A stretch of 6,713 nt of DNA. Source: JASFRI01 sp050115015 (GTDB lineage Bacteria; Acidobacteriota; Polarisedimenticolia; CBDVAL01). Where the stretch lies: the NCBI GenBank assembly GCA_050115015.1, contig JASFRI010000232.1:1-6713 (forward strand), read 5' to 3'. The notes beneath the pieces are model-generated. The model saw only the letters and a list, made by a program, of their open reading frames with translations, did not search any database and was not told where the DNA came from. A program made the translations under genes and the position numbers. Below are positions 1-5,776 of the stretch, piece after piece (position 1 is the first letter of the stretch; the number at the start of each line of letters is the position of its first letter).

Positions 1-50
1 GTGCGATTGAATGGGGGGGCAAAGCCCGGCTCGCCGGGCGGGAGGGAGCG
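1..50 (+). other. Leader of the phasin gene with a small GC hairpin
   Basis: No gene can be assigned to these bases. They contain a 6-bp inverted repeat (GCCCGG at 24-29, CCGGGC at 34-39, loop CTCG). A purine tract, GGGAGGGAG at 40-48, follows at once and serves as the Shine-Dalgarno site of the gene starting at 51. The hairpin has no T-run, so it is not a clear intrinsic terminator. It could shield the ribosome site or be the end of an upstream leader. The promoter lies outside the window or is not recognisable. Confidence 0.4.
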
Positions 51-458
51 ATGGCGACGCAGAAGAAGCAGCGCGAAAAGGGGGCCATGGAGGACGTCCG
101 GGCCTCGGCGCACAAGATCTGGCTGGCGGGACTGGGGGCCGTCTCGATGGCCGAGGAGGAGGGCTCCCGGGTCTTCCGCCAGCTGGTCGACCGCGGCGAG
201 AACCTCGAGGCCGCCGGCAAGAAGAAGGCGTCCTCCATGCGCAAGCGGGCCGGGGAGGCCTGGACGAGCCTGGAGGGGGGCTTCGAGGCGCGCGTGGCGG
301 GGGTCCTGAAACGTCTCGGCGTGCCCACGGCGGCGGACCTCCGGGAGGTCCAGCGCCGGCTCGACCGGCTGGAGAAGCGGTCCACCGGGGGAAGGCGCGC
401 CGCCGCCTCGAAGAAGAAGACCACGACGCGCAAGAAGGCAACGACGAAGAAGAGCTAG
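51..458 (+). CDS. Phasin, polyhydroxyalkanoate granule-associated protein (PhaI/PhaF type)
   Basis: This 135-residue protein probably coats polyhydroxyalkanoate storage granules in the cytoplasm, controlling their size and surface. The family signature is clear near the N-terminus: KIWLAGLGAVSMAEEEG at about residues 23-39, followed by VFRQLVDRGE. This is the hallmark of the granule-associated phasins of Proteobacteria. Residues 40-105 are predicted to be mostly amphipathic helix, ending in a coiled-coil-like stretch (DLREVQRRLDRLEKR). The last 25 residues are rich in Lys, Ala and Thr (AASKKKTTTRKKATTKKS). This is a short form of the histone-like tail that in PhaF proteins binds DNA and helps partition granules at division; the length is closer to PhaI. 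The start is supported by GGAGG at 41-45, five bases before the ATG. An in-frame ATG at 87 is a weaker alternative. No polymer synthase gene is visible nearby. The stop lies 3 bases from the stop of the converging gene. Confidence 0.88.
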   Translation: MATQKKQREKGAMEDVRASAHKIWLAGLGAVSMAEEEGSRVFRQLVDRGENLEAAGKKKASSMRKRAGEAWTSLEGGFEARVAGVLKRLGVPTAADLREVQRRLDRLEKRSTGGRRAAASKKKTTTRKKATTKKS

Positions 459-461
459 AGG

Positions 462-1724
462 CTAGCGCCAGGTCCCGAGATCGCGCTGCAGCGTGTCGAT
501 CAGGTCGATCCCGGCGGCGGTGAGCAGTCCCTGGTCGGCCGCGTCCGCCAGGTCGAACAGCGACCGGCGCAGCGCCTCCCGCTCCCGGCCCACCTCCCGC
601 TGCATCCAGGCGCGGGGCAGCCGCCCGGGAACGCGCTGCAGCCGGCGGAGGAGCTCCGCCCGGAACGAGAACGTGTAGGTGGCGTGCAGGATGCCGTGCA
701 GCGGGCGCATCGACCGGCGCCAGGGGGAATGGTAGTAGGCCTCCTCCCCCTCGCGCTCCAGGGGCGTCAGCTCCTCCAGCCCGTGCAGGCGGTGGTGGGC
801 GGTCTCGTGGACCAGATCATCGGCCAGGTCGACCAGGCGCTTTCCCTCGACGTTGATGTAGGAGACCCCTGGGCGGGAGGGAAGGGAGTAGCTCACCGTC
901 CCCCGCTCCACGAGCGGCACGATCTCCCGGGTGTGGAGGTTCACCTCCCCCGCCATCTCCGGCCACGCCTGGCGGACGAGGTCGAGGGCCTCGGCCAGAC
1001 GGGGCGCCAGGCGCGGCATGGGCGCTCCCGGACGGAGCCCGTGGCGGCCGGAGTGGACCCGGCTCGCCAGAACGATGCCGGTACCCGGCACGACCTCCCG
1101 CGGGACCCAGCGGGCCCCGGCCCCGGGCTGCCGCACCGAGAGGCCGCCCTCCCGGAGCTCCAGACGGGCGCCGGACCGCAGGCGGAGGACCGCAGGGACG
1201 GGCTGATCCAGGTGGAGCTCTCCCGCCCGCCGGGCCTCGTAGCCGTCCGCCGCGAGCCCGGGGCGGAAGGGGCCGTAGCGCTTCCCGGGCGGGGTCAGGA
1301 AGGCCACCACCAGGGGGAGCTCCCGGAGCCGACGGGCCACGAGCCGGCGCCCCAGGGCCCGGGCCCTGCGGTGCAGGTGCCCGTCGAGCCGGCCGCCGGG
1401 CACGAGGGAGGCCAGGTAGGGGCCGCGGGCGACCCGCGAGAATAGCCGCATGGGATCCGCAGGGGGCTCCCGGAGCTCCAGGGCCTCCTCGACGCCGCCG
1501 AGCCAGCCGCGGGTGGCCGGGGCGAGGTAGAACCCGGCGCGCCGGGCCCCGCGGAGGTGGCGGACCGTATCCGCGAGGGCACGCAGCGCCTCACGCTCCT
1601 CCCGCTTGCGGGCGAGGGGTTCCAGACGCCGTCGGGCCCGGGCGATCCGGCGGGCGTTGCGACGGACGATCCGCGGCAGCATGTCGGCGCTGTCGGGGGG
1701 CAGCATGGGGGGATTCAACGGCAA
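462..1724 (-). CDS. HEXXH-motif protein, putative peptide-modification protein or metalloprotease-like
   Basis: This 420-residue protein is probably cytoplasmic: it has no signal peptide or membrane helix. Its diagnostic element is HETAHHRLHG, with the HEXXH core at residues 306-310 (bases 795-809), the usual zinc-binding pair of histidines plus a catalytic glutamate. It is followed at 333-347 by SPWR and PLHGILH. That combination matches the family annotated as HEXXH motif-containing putative peptide modification proteins, whose biochemistry is not established to my knowledge. Residues 1-60 are extremely arginine-rich and probably helical. The middle (about 130-280) appears beta-rich and I do not recognise it. 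The longest start is a TTG at 1724 with a weak upstream GGGAC. ATG codons at 1706 and 1682 are alternatives, neither with a good ribosome site, so the start is uncertain. It lies 32 bases downstream of a small membrane-protein gene on the same strand, so they are probably co-transcribed. A zinc protease with unusual context is the alternative reading. Confidence 0.72.
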   Translation of the reverse strand: MPLNPPMLPPDSADMLPRIVRRNARRIARARRRLEPLARKREEREALRALADTVRHLRGARRAGFYLAPATRGWLGGVEEALELREPPADPMRLFSRVARGPYLASLVPGGRLDGHLHRRARALGRRLVARRLRELPLVVAFLTPPGKRYGPFRPGLAADGYEARRAGELHLDQPVPAVLRLRSGARLELREGGLSVRQPGAGARWVPREVVPGTGIVLASRVHSGRHGLRPGAPMPRLAPRLAEALDLVRQAWPEMAGEVNLHTREIVPLVERGTVSYSLPSRPGVSYINVEGKRLVDLADDLVHETAHHRLHGLEELTPLEREGEEAYYHSPWRRSMRPLHGILHATYTFSFRAELLRRLQRVPGRLPRAWMQREVGREREALRRSLFDLADAADQGLLTAAGIDLIDTLQRDLGTWR

Positions 1725-1756
1725 CCGGTCCCGCGGATCAAGGGAGCCGGGAACGG

Positions 1757-2041
1757 CTACCCACTCGTGCGCAGGAACGCCGGTCCGCCGTCGGCCCGCC
1801 TGCCGGTCGCGTCGGGAGATCGATCCCGGTTAGGGTTAGGATTGGCGGGCGCGGAGGCCGTCTCGAGATCGTGCTGGATCAGAAAGGGGCTCCCGACCGG
1901 ATCGATCTCCCCGCCGCCGACCCACGTCCGGCCGACCAGGACGACCGCGGAGGCGGCCAGGAGCCCCAGGATGAGGAGCGGCGGCCGGCCCGGAGGGCGG
2001 GCCGGAGGCCGTTCCTGTGATGCCCAGAAGAGGAAGTTCAT
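1757..2041 (-). CDS. Small single-pass membrane protein of unknown function
   Basis: I do not recognise a family. The 94-residue product has a proline/arginine-rich N-terminus (residues 10-20), then one hydrophobic helix at about 21-37 (LLILGLLAASAVVLVG). About 55 polar residues follow, ending in a proline-, asparagine- and arginine-rich tail (NPNPNRDR). Positive charges before the helix predict the N-terminus inside and the tail in the periplasm. Support for a real gene comes from G/C-rich third codon positions, the ATG start with GAGG eight bases upstream, and tight linkage (32 bases) to the HEXXH gene that follows on the same strand. It could be a membrane anchor, an accessory protein, or conceivably a substrate of the HEXXH protein; the sequence alone cannot choose. 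Coding status is likely but not certain given the short length. Confidence 0.6.
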   Translation of the reverse strand: MNFLFWASQERPPARPPGRPPLLILGLLAASAVVLVGRTWVGGGEIDPVGSPFLIQHDLETASAPANPNPNRDRSPDATGRRADGGPAFLRTSG

Positions 2042-2266
2042 GCGGCGAGCCTCGTCGACGTCATCACGGTGCTACGAGCGGCAGACCACCTCCGCCGCCG
2101 TGGGGTCCCGGCTTTTACACGGTCTTTACGGCTTAGACAGCTTTTTACAGCCAGCAGGCGCCTGCTACCGTGGGCGGCGCCCCGCCCGCCCCGGGGCCGG
2201 CCCCTCGTGACGGGAGCGCAGCGCGGTCGCCGGGCGACCCCACCCCGCAGCCTCGGGGGAGCCGGC
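2042..2266. other. Divergent intergenic region
   Basis: This region separates the minus-strand unit from the 93-residue plus-strand gene, so it should hold promoters for both. Most of it is very GC-rich. Bases 2112-2150 form a relatively T-rich island with three TTTAC elements on the plus strand, beginning at 2114, 2125 and 2144. A perfect 14-bp palindrome at 2153-2166 follows. I see no convincing RNA gene. Open frames crossing the region lack support, and the upstream extension of the 93-residue gene is Arg/Pro-rich and looks non-coding. Confidence 0.5.
2144..2171 (+). promoter_or_regulatory. Possible promoter with operator-like palindrome
   Basis: TTTACA at 2144-2149 resembles a -35 element (5 of 6 matches to TTGACA). 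A poor -10, TACCGT at 2166-2171, follows at 16 bases. Between them sits AGCAGGCGCCTGCT (2153-2166), a perfect 14-bp palindrome that overlaps the first base of the -10. A dimeric repressor bound there would block the promoter. The -10 is weak, so this is a proposal. It would serve the gene starting at 2267, and a bound regulator could also affect the divergent unit. Confidence 0.28.
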
Positions 2267-2548
2267 GTGCTGCTCTATGCCCATCTGGACGAACGGCAGC
2301 AACCGCTCGGGTACGGGAGGCTCGGCCCCGGCGGCGGCTCGGCGGTGGACCCCGAAGGCCTGGCGATCGTCCGCTACGAGGGGGAGACCTCCGTCTACCT
2401 GCTCTACTGCGATGCCTCGTGGAACGTCCTCGCCGAGACCTGGCATCCCCGGGAGGAGGCGGCGAGGGCGCAGGCGGAGCGGGAGTTCCGGGGACTGGGC
2501 CCGACCTGGGAGAAGGGTGCCGGCGCGCCGGAGGACCCCCCGGGCTGA
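2267..2548 (+). CDS. Small conserved-looking protein of unknown function (93 residues)
   Basis: This product has no function I can assign. It begins MLLYAHLDERQQPLGYG and has a central core with the look of a folded domain: VYLLYCDASWNVLAETWHP at about residues 43-61. A helical, alanine- and glutamate-rich stretch (EEAARAQAEREF) and then GLGPTW follow. The pattern of a short beta strand with 'CDASWNV', 'TWH' and a helix recalls small uncharacterised bacterial proteins of about 70-90 residues that I have seen only as hypothetical. No signal peptide or membrane helix is present, so it is probably cytoplasmic. The GTG start at 2267 is chosen because GGGGGAG at 2255-2261 lies five bases before it. 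The in-frame extension upstream to 2069 is Arg/Pro-rich low complexity with no ribosome site. Third positions are strongly G/C, supporting coding. It is followed by a long control region and appears monocistronic. Confidence 0.66.
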   Translation: MLLYAHLDERQQPLGYGRLGPGGGSAVDPEGLAIVRYEGETSVYLLYCDASWNVLAETWHPREEAARAQAEREFRGLGPTWEKGAGAPEDPPG

Positions 2549-2581
2549 TCCGCCCATCACGGAGAGGCCGACGGCAGCCTG

Positions 2582-2605
2582 TTTTCCACACACAGCTGTG
2601 GATAT
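2582..2605. promoter_or_regulatory. Pair of inverted DnaA-box-like sites
   Basis: TTTTCCACA at 2582-2590 fits the relaxed DnaA-box consensus TTWTNCACA. On the other strand the second site, TGTGGATAT at 2597-2605, differs from a perfect box (TGTGGATAA) in its last base. The two face each other with six bases between. Their inner parts belong to a longer imperfect inverted repeat that contains CACAGCTGTG. This could be a DnaA-responsive regulatory site. A different dimeric regulator recognising the same dyad is equally possible. There is no accompanying replication gene or box cluster, so an origin is unlikely. Confidence 0.35.
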
Positions 2606-2624
2606 TCCCCTTCCGGAAAATGCG

Positions 2625-2705
2625 GTATGCGACTGTAAAAGAAAAACTTCTGGATGCATATTCTCTGCATACGATGGCGCGGCACCGAATAACGCACGCA
2701 TATTC
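2625..2705. promoter_or_regulatory. Cluster of GCATA-type half-sites and possible promoter
   Basis: Four related elements occur: GTATGC (2625-2630), ATGCATA (2654-2660), TGCATAC (2666-2672) and GCATATTC (2698-2705). The 8-mer GCATATTC also occurs at 2656-2663, exactly 42 bases before its second copy. GTATGC and its inverse GCATAC are likewise 42 bases apart, about four helical turns. ATGCA/TGCAT form a dyad across seven bases at 2654-2670. A weak -10-like TATTCT lies at 2659-2664 with no good -35. I infer a binding region for a transcription factor controlling the cytochrome operon. Confidence 0.33.
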
Positions 2706-2905
2706 ACGACGGGCGGGACTTGACCCCGCCGCCCCCTACCCGTATCTTCCCCCCCGGTTCGTTCCCCAGGAGATCGGCACCCCCACGACGACCGCCTGGC
2801 CCGGTTGATTCACCACCTGCCGGTTCGAAGGGTGGAAACCCGCCGCGGCGACGGGACACTCACGGAATCCCGGTGGCGGCACGACGTGACGGTCCGTCGG
2901 GAGGG

Positions 2906-5776
2906 ATGGAGAGCTTGCGGGACAAGACGGACGCCGGACCCCGGCGAGACGACGAGAAGACGACGCAGAAGCCGCGGAGGCAGCGCTACGTCCCGGTCGT
3001 CGGCCCCCGCCTGCACCGATTGCTCGCGGTGGTCCTCGGGCTGTTCGCGGTGCTGGTGGTCAACGCCGTCTATCTGGCCAGCGTGACCATCGCCGGGCCG
3101 CGCTACCAGAACTGGTTCTACCTGGTCATGTTCGGGCTCCACCTCGTGCTCGGGCTGCTGCTCGTGGTGCCCGTGGTGGCGTTCGGGGCCATCCACATCC
3201 GGAACGCCCGGAATCGTCCGAACCGGCGGGCGATCCGCGCGGGGTACGCCCTGTTCACCGTGGCGCTGCTGCTGCTGGTGACGGGGATCGTGCTGATGCG
3301 CGTGGACGTGGCCGGACTGCGGCTGGAGGTGAACCAGCCCCTGGCACGCTCCACCGCCTACTGGATCCACGTCCTCAGCCCGCTGGCCGTGATCTGGCTG
3401 TTCGTGCTGCACCGGCTGGCGGGCCGGCGCATCCGGTGGCGGACCGGTCTGGCCTGGGCCGGGGTGGCGGCGGCGTTCGCCGGCGGCATGCTCCTGCTCC
3501 ACAGCCAGGACCCGCGATCCTGGAACGTGGCCGGACCCGAGTCGGGGGAGCAGTACTTCTTCCCCTCCCTGGCGCGCACCTCCACGGGCAACTTCATCCC
3601 GGCGAGGGTGCTGGCCAACGACGCCTACTGCCAGGAGTGCCATGCGGACGTGCACGAGGGCTGGGCGCAGAGCGTGCACCGTTTCAGCTCCTTCAACAAC
3701 CCCCCGTACGAGTTCAGCGTCAAGAACACGCGGCGGACTCTCATGGCCCGGGACGGCGACGTGCACGGCTCCCGGTTCTGCGCCGGGTGCCACGACCCGG
3801 TGCCCTTCTTCAGCGGCGCCTTCGATGACCCCAAGTTCGACGATCCGGACTACGACCTGGCCGGGGATCCGATGGCGCAGGCCGGCATCACCTGCACGGT
3901 CTGCCACAGCATCGGACACGTGAACAGCGTCAAGGGGAACGCCGACTACACCATCGACGAGCCCGTGCACTACCCGTTCGCGTTCAGCGACAACCCGCTG
4001 CTGCGCTGGGTCAACCGGCAGCTGGTGAAGGCCAAGCCCGAGTTCCACAAGGCGACGTTCCTCAAGCCGCTGCACCGGTCGACCGAGTTCTGCGGCACCT
4101 GTCACAAGGTGCACCTGCCGCCGGAGCTGAACAGCTACAAGTGGCTGCGCGGCCAGGATCACTACGACGCCTTCTGGCTGAGCGGCGTTTCCGGCCACGG
4201 CATCACGAGCTTCTACTACCCGCCGAAGGCCGAGCCGAACTGCAACGGCTGCCACATGCCGCTGTTCGAGGTCTCCGACGCGCCGAACTTCTCGGCCCGG
4301 GTGCGGGACGACTCCGGCCTCGTGAAGACCCTGGATCACCAGTTCCCCTCCGCCAACACCGCGATCCCGTTCCTGGTCCGCGACCGCATGCCGGACGCGG
4401 ACGCCGCCATCGAGGCGCACCGGAAGTTCAACGAGGGCGTGATGCGCGTGGACATCTTCGGCGTGAAGGAGGACGGCCGTATCGACGGCCGGCTCATCGC
4501 GCCCGTCCGGCCGGAGATCCCGGTTCTGCAGCCCGGCCGGACCTATCTCCTGGAGGTCGTGATCCGGACGCTGAAGATGGGGCACCTGTTCACCCAGGGA
4601 ACGGCGGATTCCAACGAGGTCTGGCTGGAGGTCGCGGCGACCAGCGGGGAGCGCGTGGTCGGGCGCAGCGGGTTCCTGGACCCCGCGGACAACGCCGTCG
4701 ATCCATGGGCGCATTTCGTCAACGCCTTCGTCATCGACCGGGAGGGCAACCGGATCGACCGGCGTAACGCCGAGGACATCTTCATCGCCCTCTACAACCA
4801 CCAGATCCCCCCCGGCGCCGCCGACGTCGTGCATTACCGGCTAGACGTCCCGGCGGATCTCCAGGGACCGATCGCCGTGGACGTGCGGCTGCGCTACCGG
4901 AAGTTCGACACGCGCTACATGCGCCTGGTCACCGGCGACGAGGCCTACTACAACGATCTGCCGATCCTCACGCTGGCGGAGGACCACGTGACCTTCCCGG
5001 TGGCGGCGGGCGACGGCGTCACCCCGAACCGCGATTCGCCCATCGAGCCCTGGCAGCGCTGGAACGACTACGGCATCGGCCTGCTCCGCAAGGGGCAGCT
5101 CGGGGAGCTGCGGCAGGCTGCCGAGGCGTTCACCCGCGTGGAGGAGCTCGGGCGGCCCGACGGCCCGATCAACCTCGCCCGGGTCTACATCAAGGAGGGG
5201 CTGGTCCAGACCCACGCCCAGGATGCGCTGCGGCGGGCGGCGGCGTTCACGCCGGCCGCCAACGAGTGGTCGCTGCTCTGGTTCGCGGCACAGGTCGCCC
5301 AGGCCAACGGCGACTACGATCTCGCCATCACGAACCTGGAGGAGATCCTGCAGGGCGGCTTTGCCCAGGCGGAGGGACGGGACTTCGACTTCTCCAAGGA
5401 CTACCGCGTCCTGGATGCCCTCGGGAACGCCCTGTACCAGCGGGGCCTGCAGGAGCGGGGGGAGGGGCGCCGCGGCTACATGGAACGGGCGCGGGATCGC
5501 TTCCTGGAGGCGCTCACCTACGATCCGGAGAACCTGACGGCCCACTGGGGCCTCAAGCAGGTCTACCGGGTCCTGGGAGATCCGGAACAGGAGCGCGTGC
5601 ACACGGAGCTGCATGCGCGCTACAAGCCCGACGATAACGCGCGGGACTACGCGGTCGCCCAGGCCCGCCTGAAGTACCCCGCATCGAACAAGGCGGCGGA
5701 GGCCGTGGTGATCTACGATCTCCGCAGGGACGCGGACCAGCCCGGCATCGTGGAGGTGGCGCGGAATGACGACTGA
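2906..5776 (+). CDS. Membrane-anchored pentaheme c-type cytochrome with C-terminal TPR region
   Basis: This 956-residue protein is probably an electron-transfer protein of the inner membrane and periplasm. Five hydrophobic helices lie at about residues 39-60, 70-97, 111-131, 152-171 and 181-199, after a basic N-terminus, which places the rest outside. Five CXXCH heme c sites follow: C242 (CQECH), C292 (CAGCH), C330 (CTVCH), C396 (CGTCH) and C446 (CNGCH). These ten cysteines are the only ones in the protein. The arrangement resembles cytochrome c554-type multiheme domains. Residues about 520-700 are beta-rich with GHLFTQG near H560. Residues about 711-940 look like divergent TPR helices. Histidines H79, H97, H155 and H169 within helices 2 and 4 could bind b-type heme. 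The ATG at 2906 is chosen, but GGGAGGG abuts it; a TTG at 2915 has better spacing. A frame extending back to a TTG at 2720 adds only a Pro/Arg-rich stretch and is disfavoured. The gene overlaps the next one. Confidence 0.87.
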   Translation: MESLRDKTDAGPRRDDEKTTQKPRRQRYVPVVGPRLHRLLAVVLGLFAVLVVNAVYLASVTIAGPRYQNWFYLVMFGLHLVLGLLLVVPVVAFGAIHIRNARNRPNRRAIRAGYALFTVALLLLVTGIVLMRVDVAGLRLEVNQPLARSTAYWIHVLSPLAVIWLFVLHRLAGRRIRWRTGLAWAGVAAAFAGGMLLLHSQDPRSWNVAGPESGEQYFFPSLARTSTGNFIPARVLANDAYCQECHADVHEGWAQSVHRFSSFNNPPYEFSVKNTRRTLMARDGDVHGSRFCAGCHDPVPFFSGAFDDPKFDDPDYDLAGDPMAQAGITCTVCHSIGHVNSVKGNADYTIDEPVHYPFAFSDNPLLRWVNRQLVKAKPEFHKATFLKPLHRSTEFCGTCHKVHLPPELNSYKWLRGQDHYDAFWLSGVSGHGITSFYYPPKAEPNCNGCHMPLFEVSDAPNFSARVRDDSGLVKTLDHQFPSANTAIPFLVRDRMPDADAAIEAHRKFNEGVMRVDIFGVKEDGRIDGRLIAPVRPEIPVLQPGRTYLLEVVIRTLKMGHLFTQGTADSNEVWLEVAATSGERVVGRSGFLDPADNAVDPWAHFVNAFVIDREGNRIDRRNAEDIFIALYNHQIPPGAADVVHYRLDVPADLQGPIAVDVRLRYRKFDTRYMRLVTGDEAYYNDLPILTLAEDHVTFPVAAGDGVTPNRDSPIEPWQRWNDYGIGLLRKGQLGELRQAAEAFTRVEELGRPDGPINLARVYIKEGLVQTHAQDALRRAAAFTPAANEWSLLWFAAQVAQANGDYDLAITNLEEILQGGFAQAEGRDFDFSKDYRVLDALGNALYQRGLQERGEGRRGYMERARDRFLEALTYDPENLTAHWGLKQVYRVLGDPEQERVHTELHARYKPDDNARDYAVAQARLKYPASNKAAEAVVIYDLRRDADQPGIVEVARNDD
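5752..5776 (+). promoter_or_regulatory. Ribosome site and start/stop overlap coupling the last two genes
   Basis: GGAGGTG at 5752-5758 lies seven bases before the ATG at 5766, a near-ideal Shine-Dalgarno sequence inside the cytochrome coding region. The ATG precedes the cytochrome stop (TGA, 5774-5776), so the two reading frames share 11 bases (ATGACGACTGA). This predicts translational coupling and matched amounts of the two proteins. It also fixes the start of the propeller gene. Confidence 0.85.

Larger units (their letters stand above)
2549..2905. other. Gene-free control region upstream of the cytochrome gene
   Basis: No gene is supported here. Bases 2565-2584 hold a weak terminator-like element (AGGC/GCCT stem, then GTTTT) that might end the 93-residue gene's transcript. 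Bases 2581-2705 form an AT-richer island, striking against the GC-rich surroundings, with the site clusters listed separately and an 8-bp palindrome TTCCGGAA at 2611-2618. A hairpin with arms GGCGGG (2712-2717) and CCCGCC (2725-2730) follows. The rest, to 2905, is a GC-rich stretch with several short self-complementary segments. If transcription starts in the island, the cytochrome mRNA has a leader of roughly 200 bases. No known riboswitch was recognised. Confidence 0.55.

Noticed and set aside
684..1445. A 253-codon plus-strand frame opposite the HEXXH gene
   Set aside because: The product is a Gly/Pro/Arg/His-rich shadow, while the minus strand carries the HETAH and PLHGILH family signature.
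1828..1840. Telomere-like GGTTAGGGTTAGG
   Set aside because: Only two units occur, and they are explained as Asn-Pro-Asn-Pro-Asn codons of the minus-strand small membrane protein. No further repeats flank them.
2165..2707. A 180-codon minus-strand frame opposite the 93-residue gene
   Set aside because: It runs through the control region and the better-supported plus-strand gene, with no ribosome site or recognisable domain.
2582..2720. Replication origin suggested by DnaA-box-like sites and an AT-rich stretch
   Set aside because: Only two boxes are present, one imperfect, and there is no neighbouring dnaA, dnaN, parA or rep gene.
2711..2731. Minus-strand hairpin resembling a tRNA or tmRNA T arm (GCGGG, GTCAAGT loop, CCCGC)
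   Set aside because: The loop lacks the first consensus T. No matching acceptor stem, anticodon arm or CCA end could be found in the flanking sequence.
2720..2905. N-terminal 62-residue extension of the cytochrome from a TTG at 2720
   Set aside because: The extension is Pro/Arg/Gly-rich with no ribosome site. The protein makes better sense starting just before the basic segment and first membrane helix.
2810..4834. A 674-codon open frame on the minus strand opposite the cytochrome gene
   Set aside because: It lies antisense to a gene with five CXXCH motifs and membrane helices. Its product is low-complexity, rich in Val, His, Arg and Asp, with no domain features. Long antisense frames are expected in very GC-rich genes.
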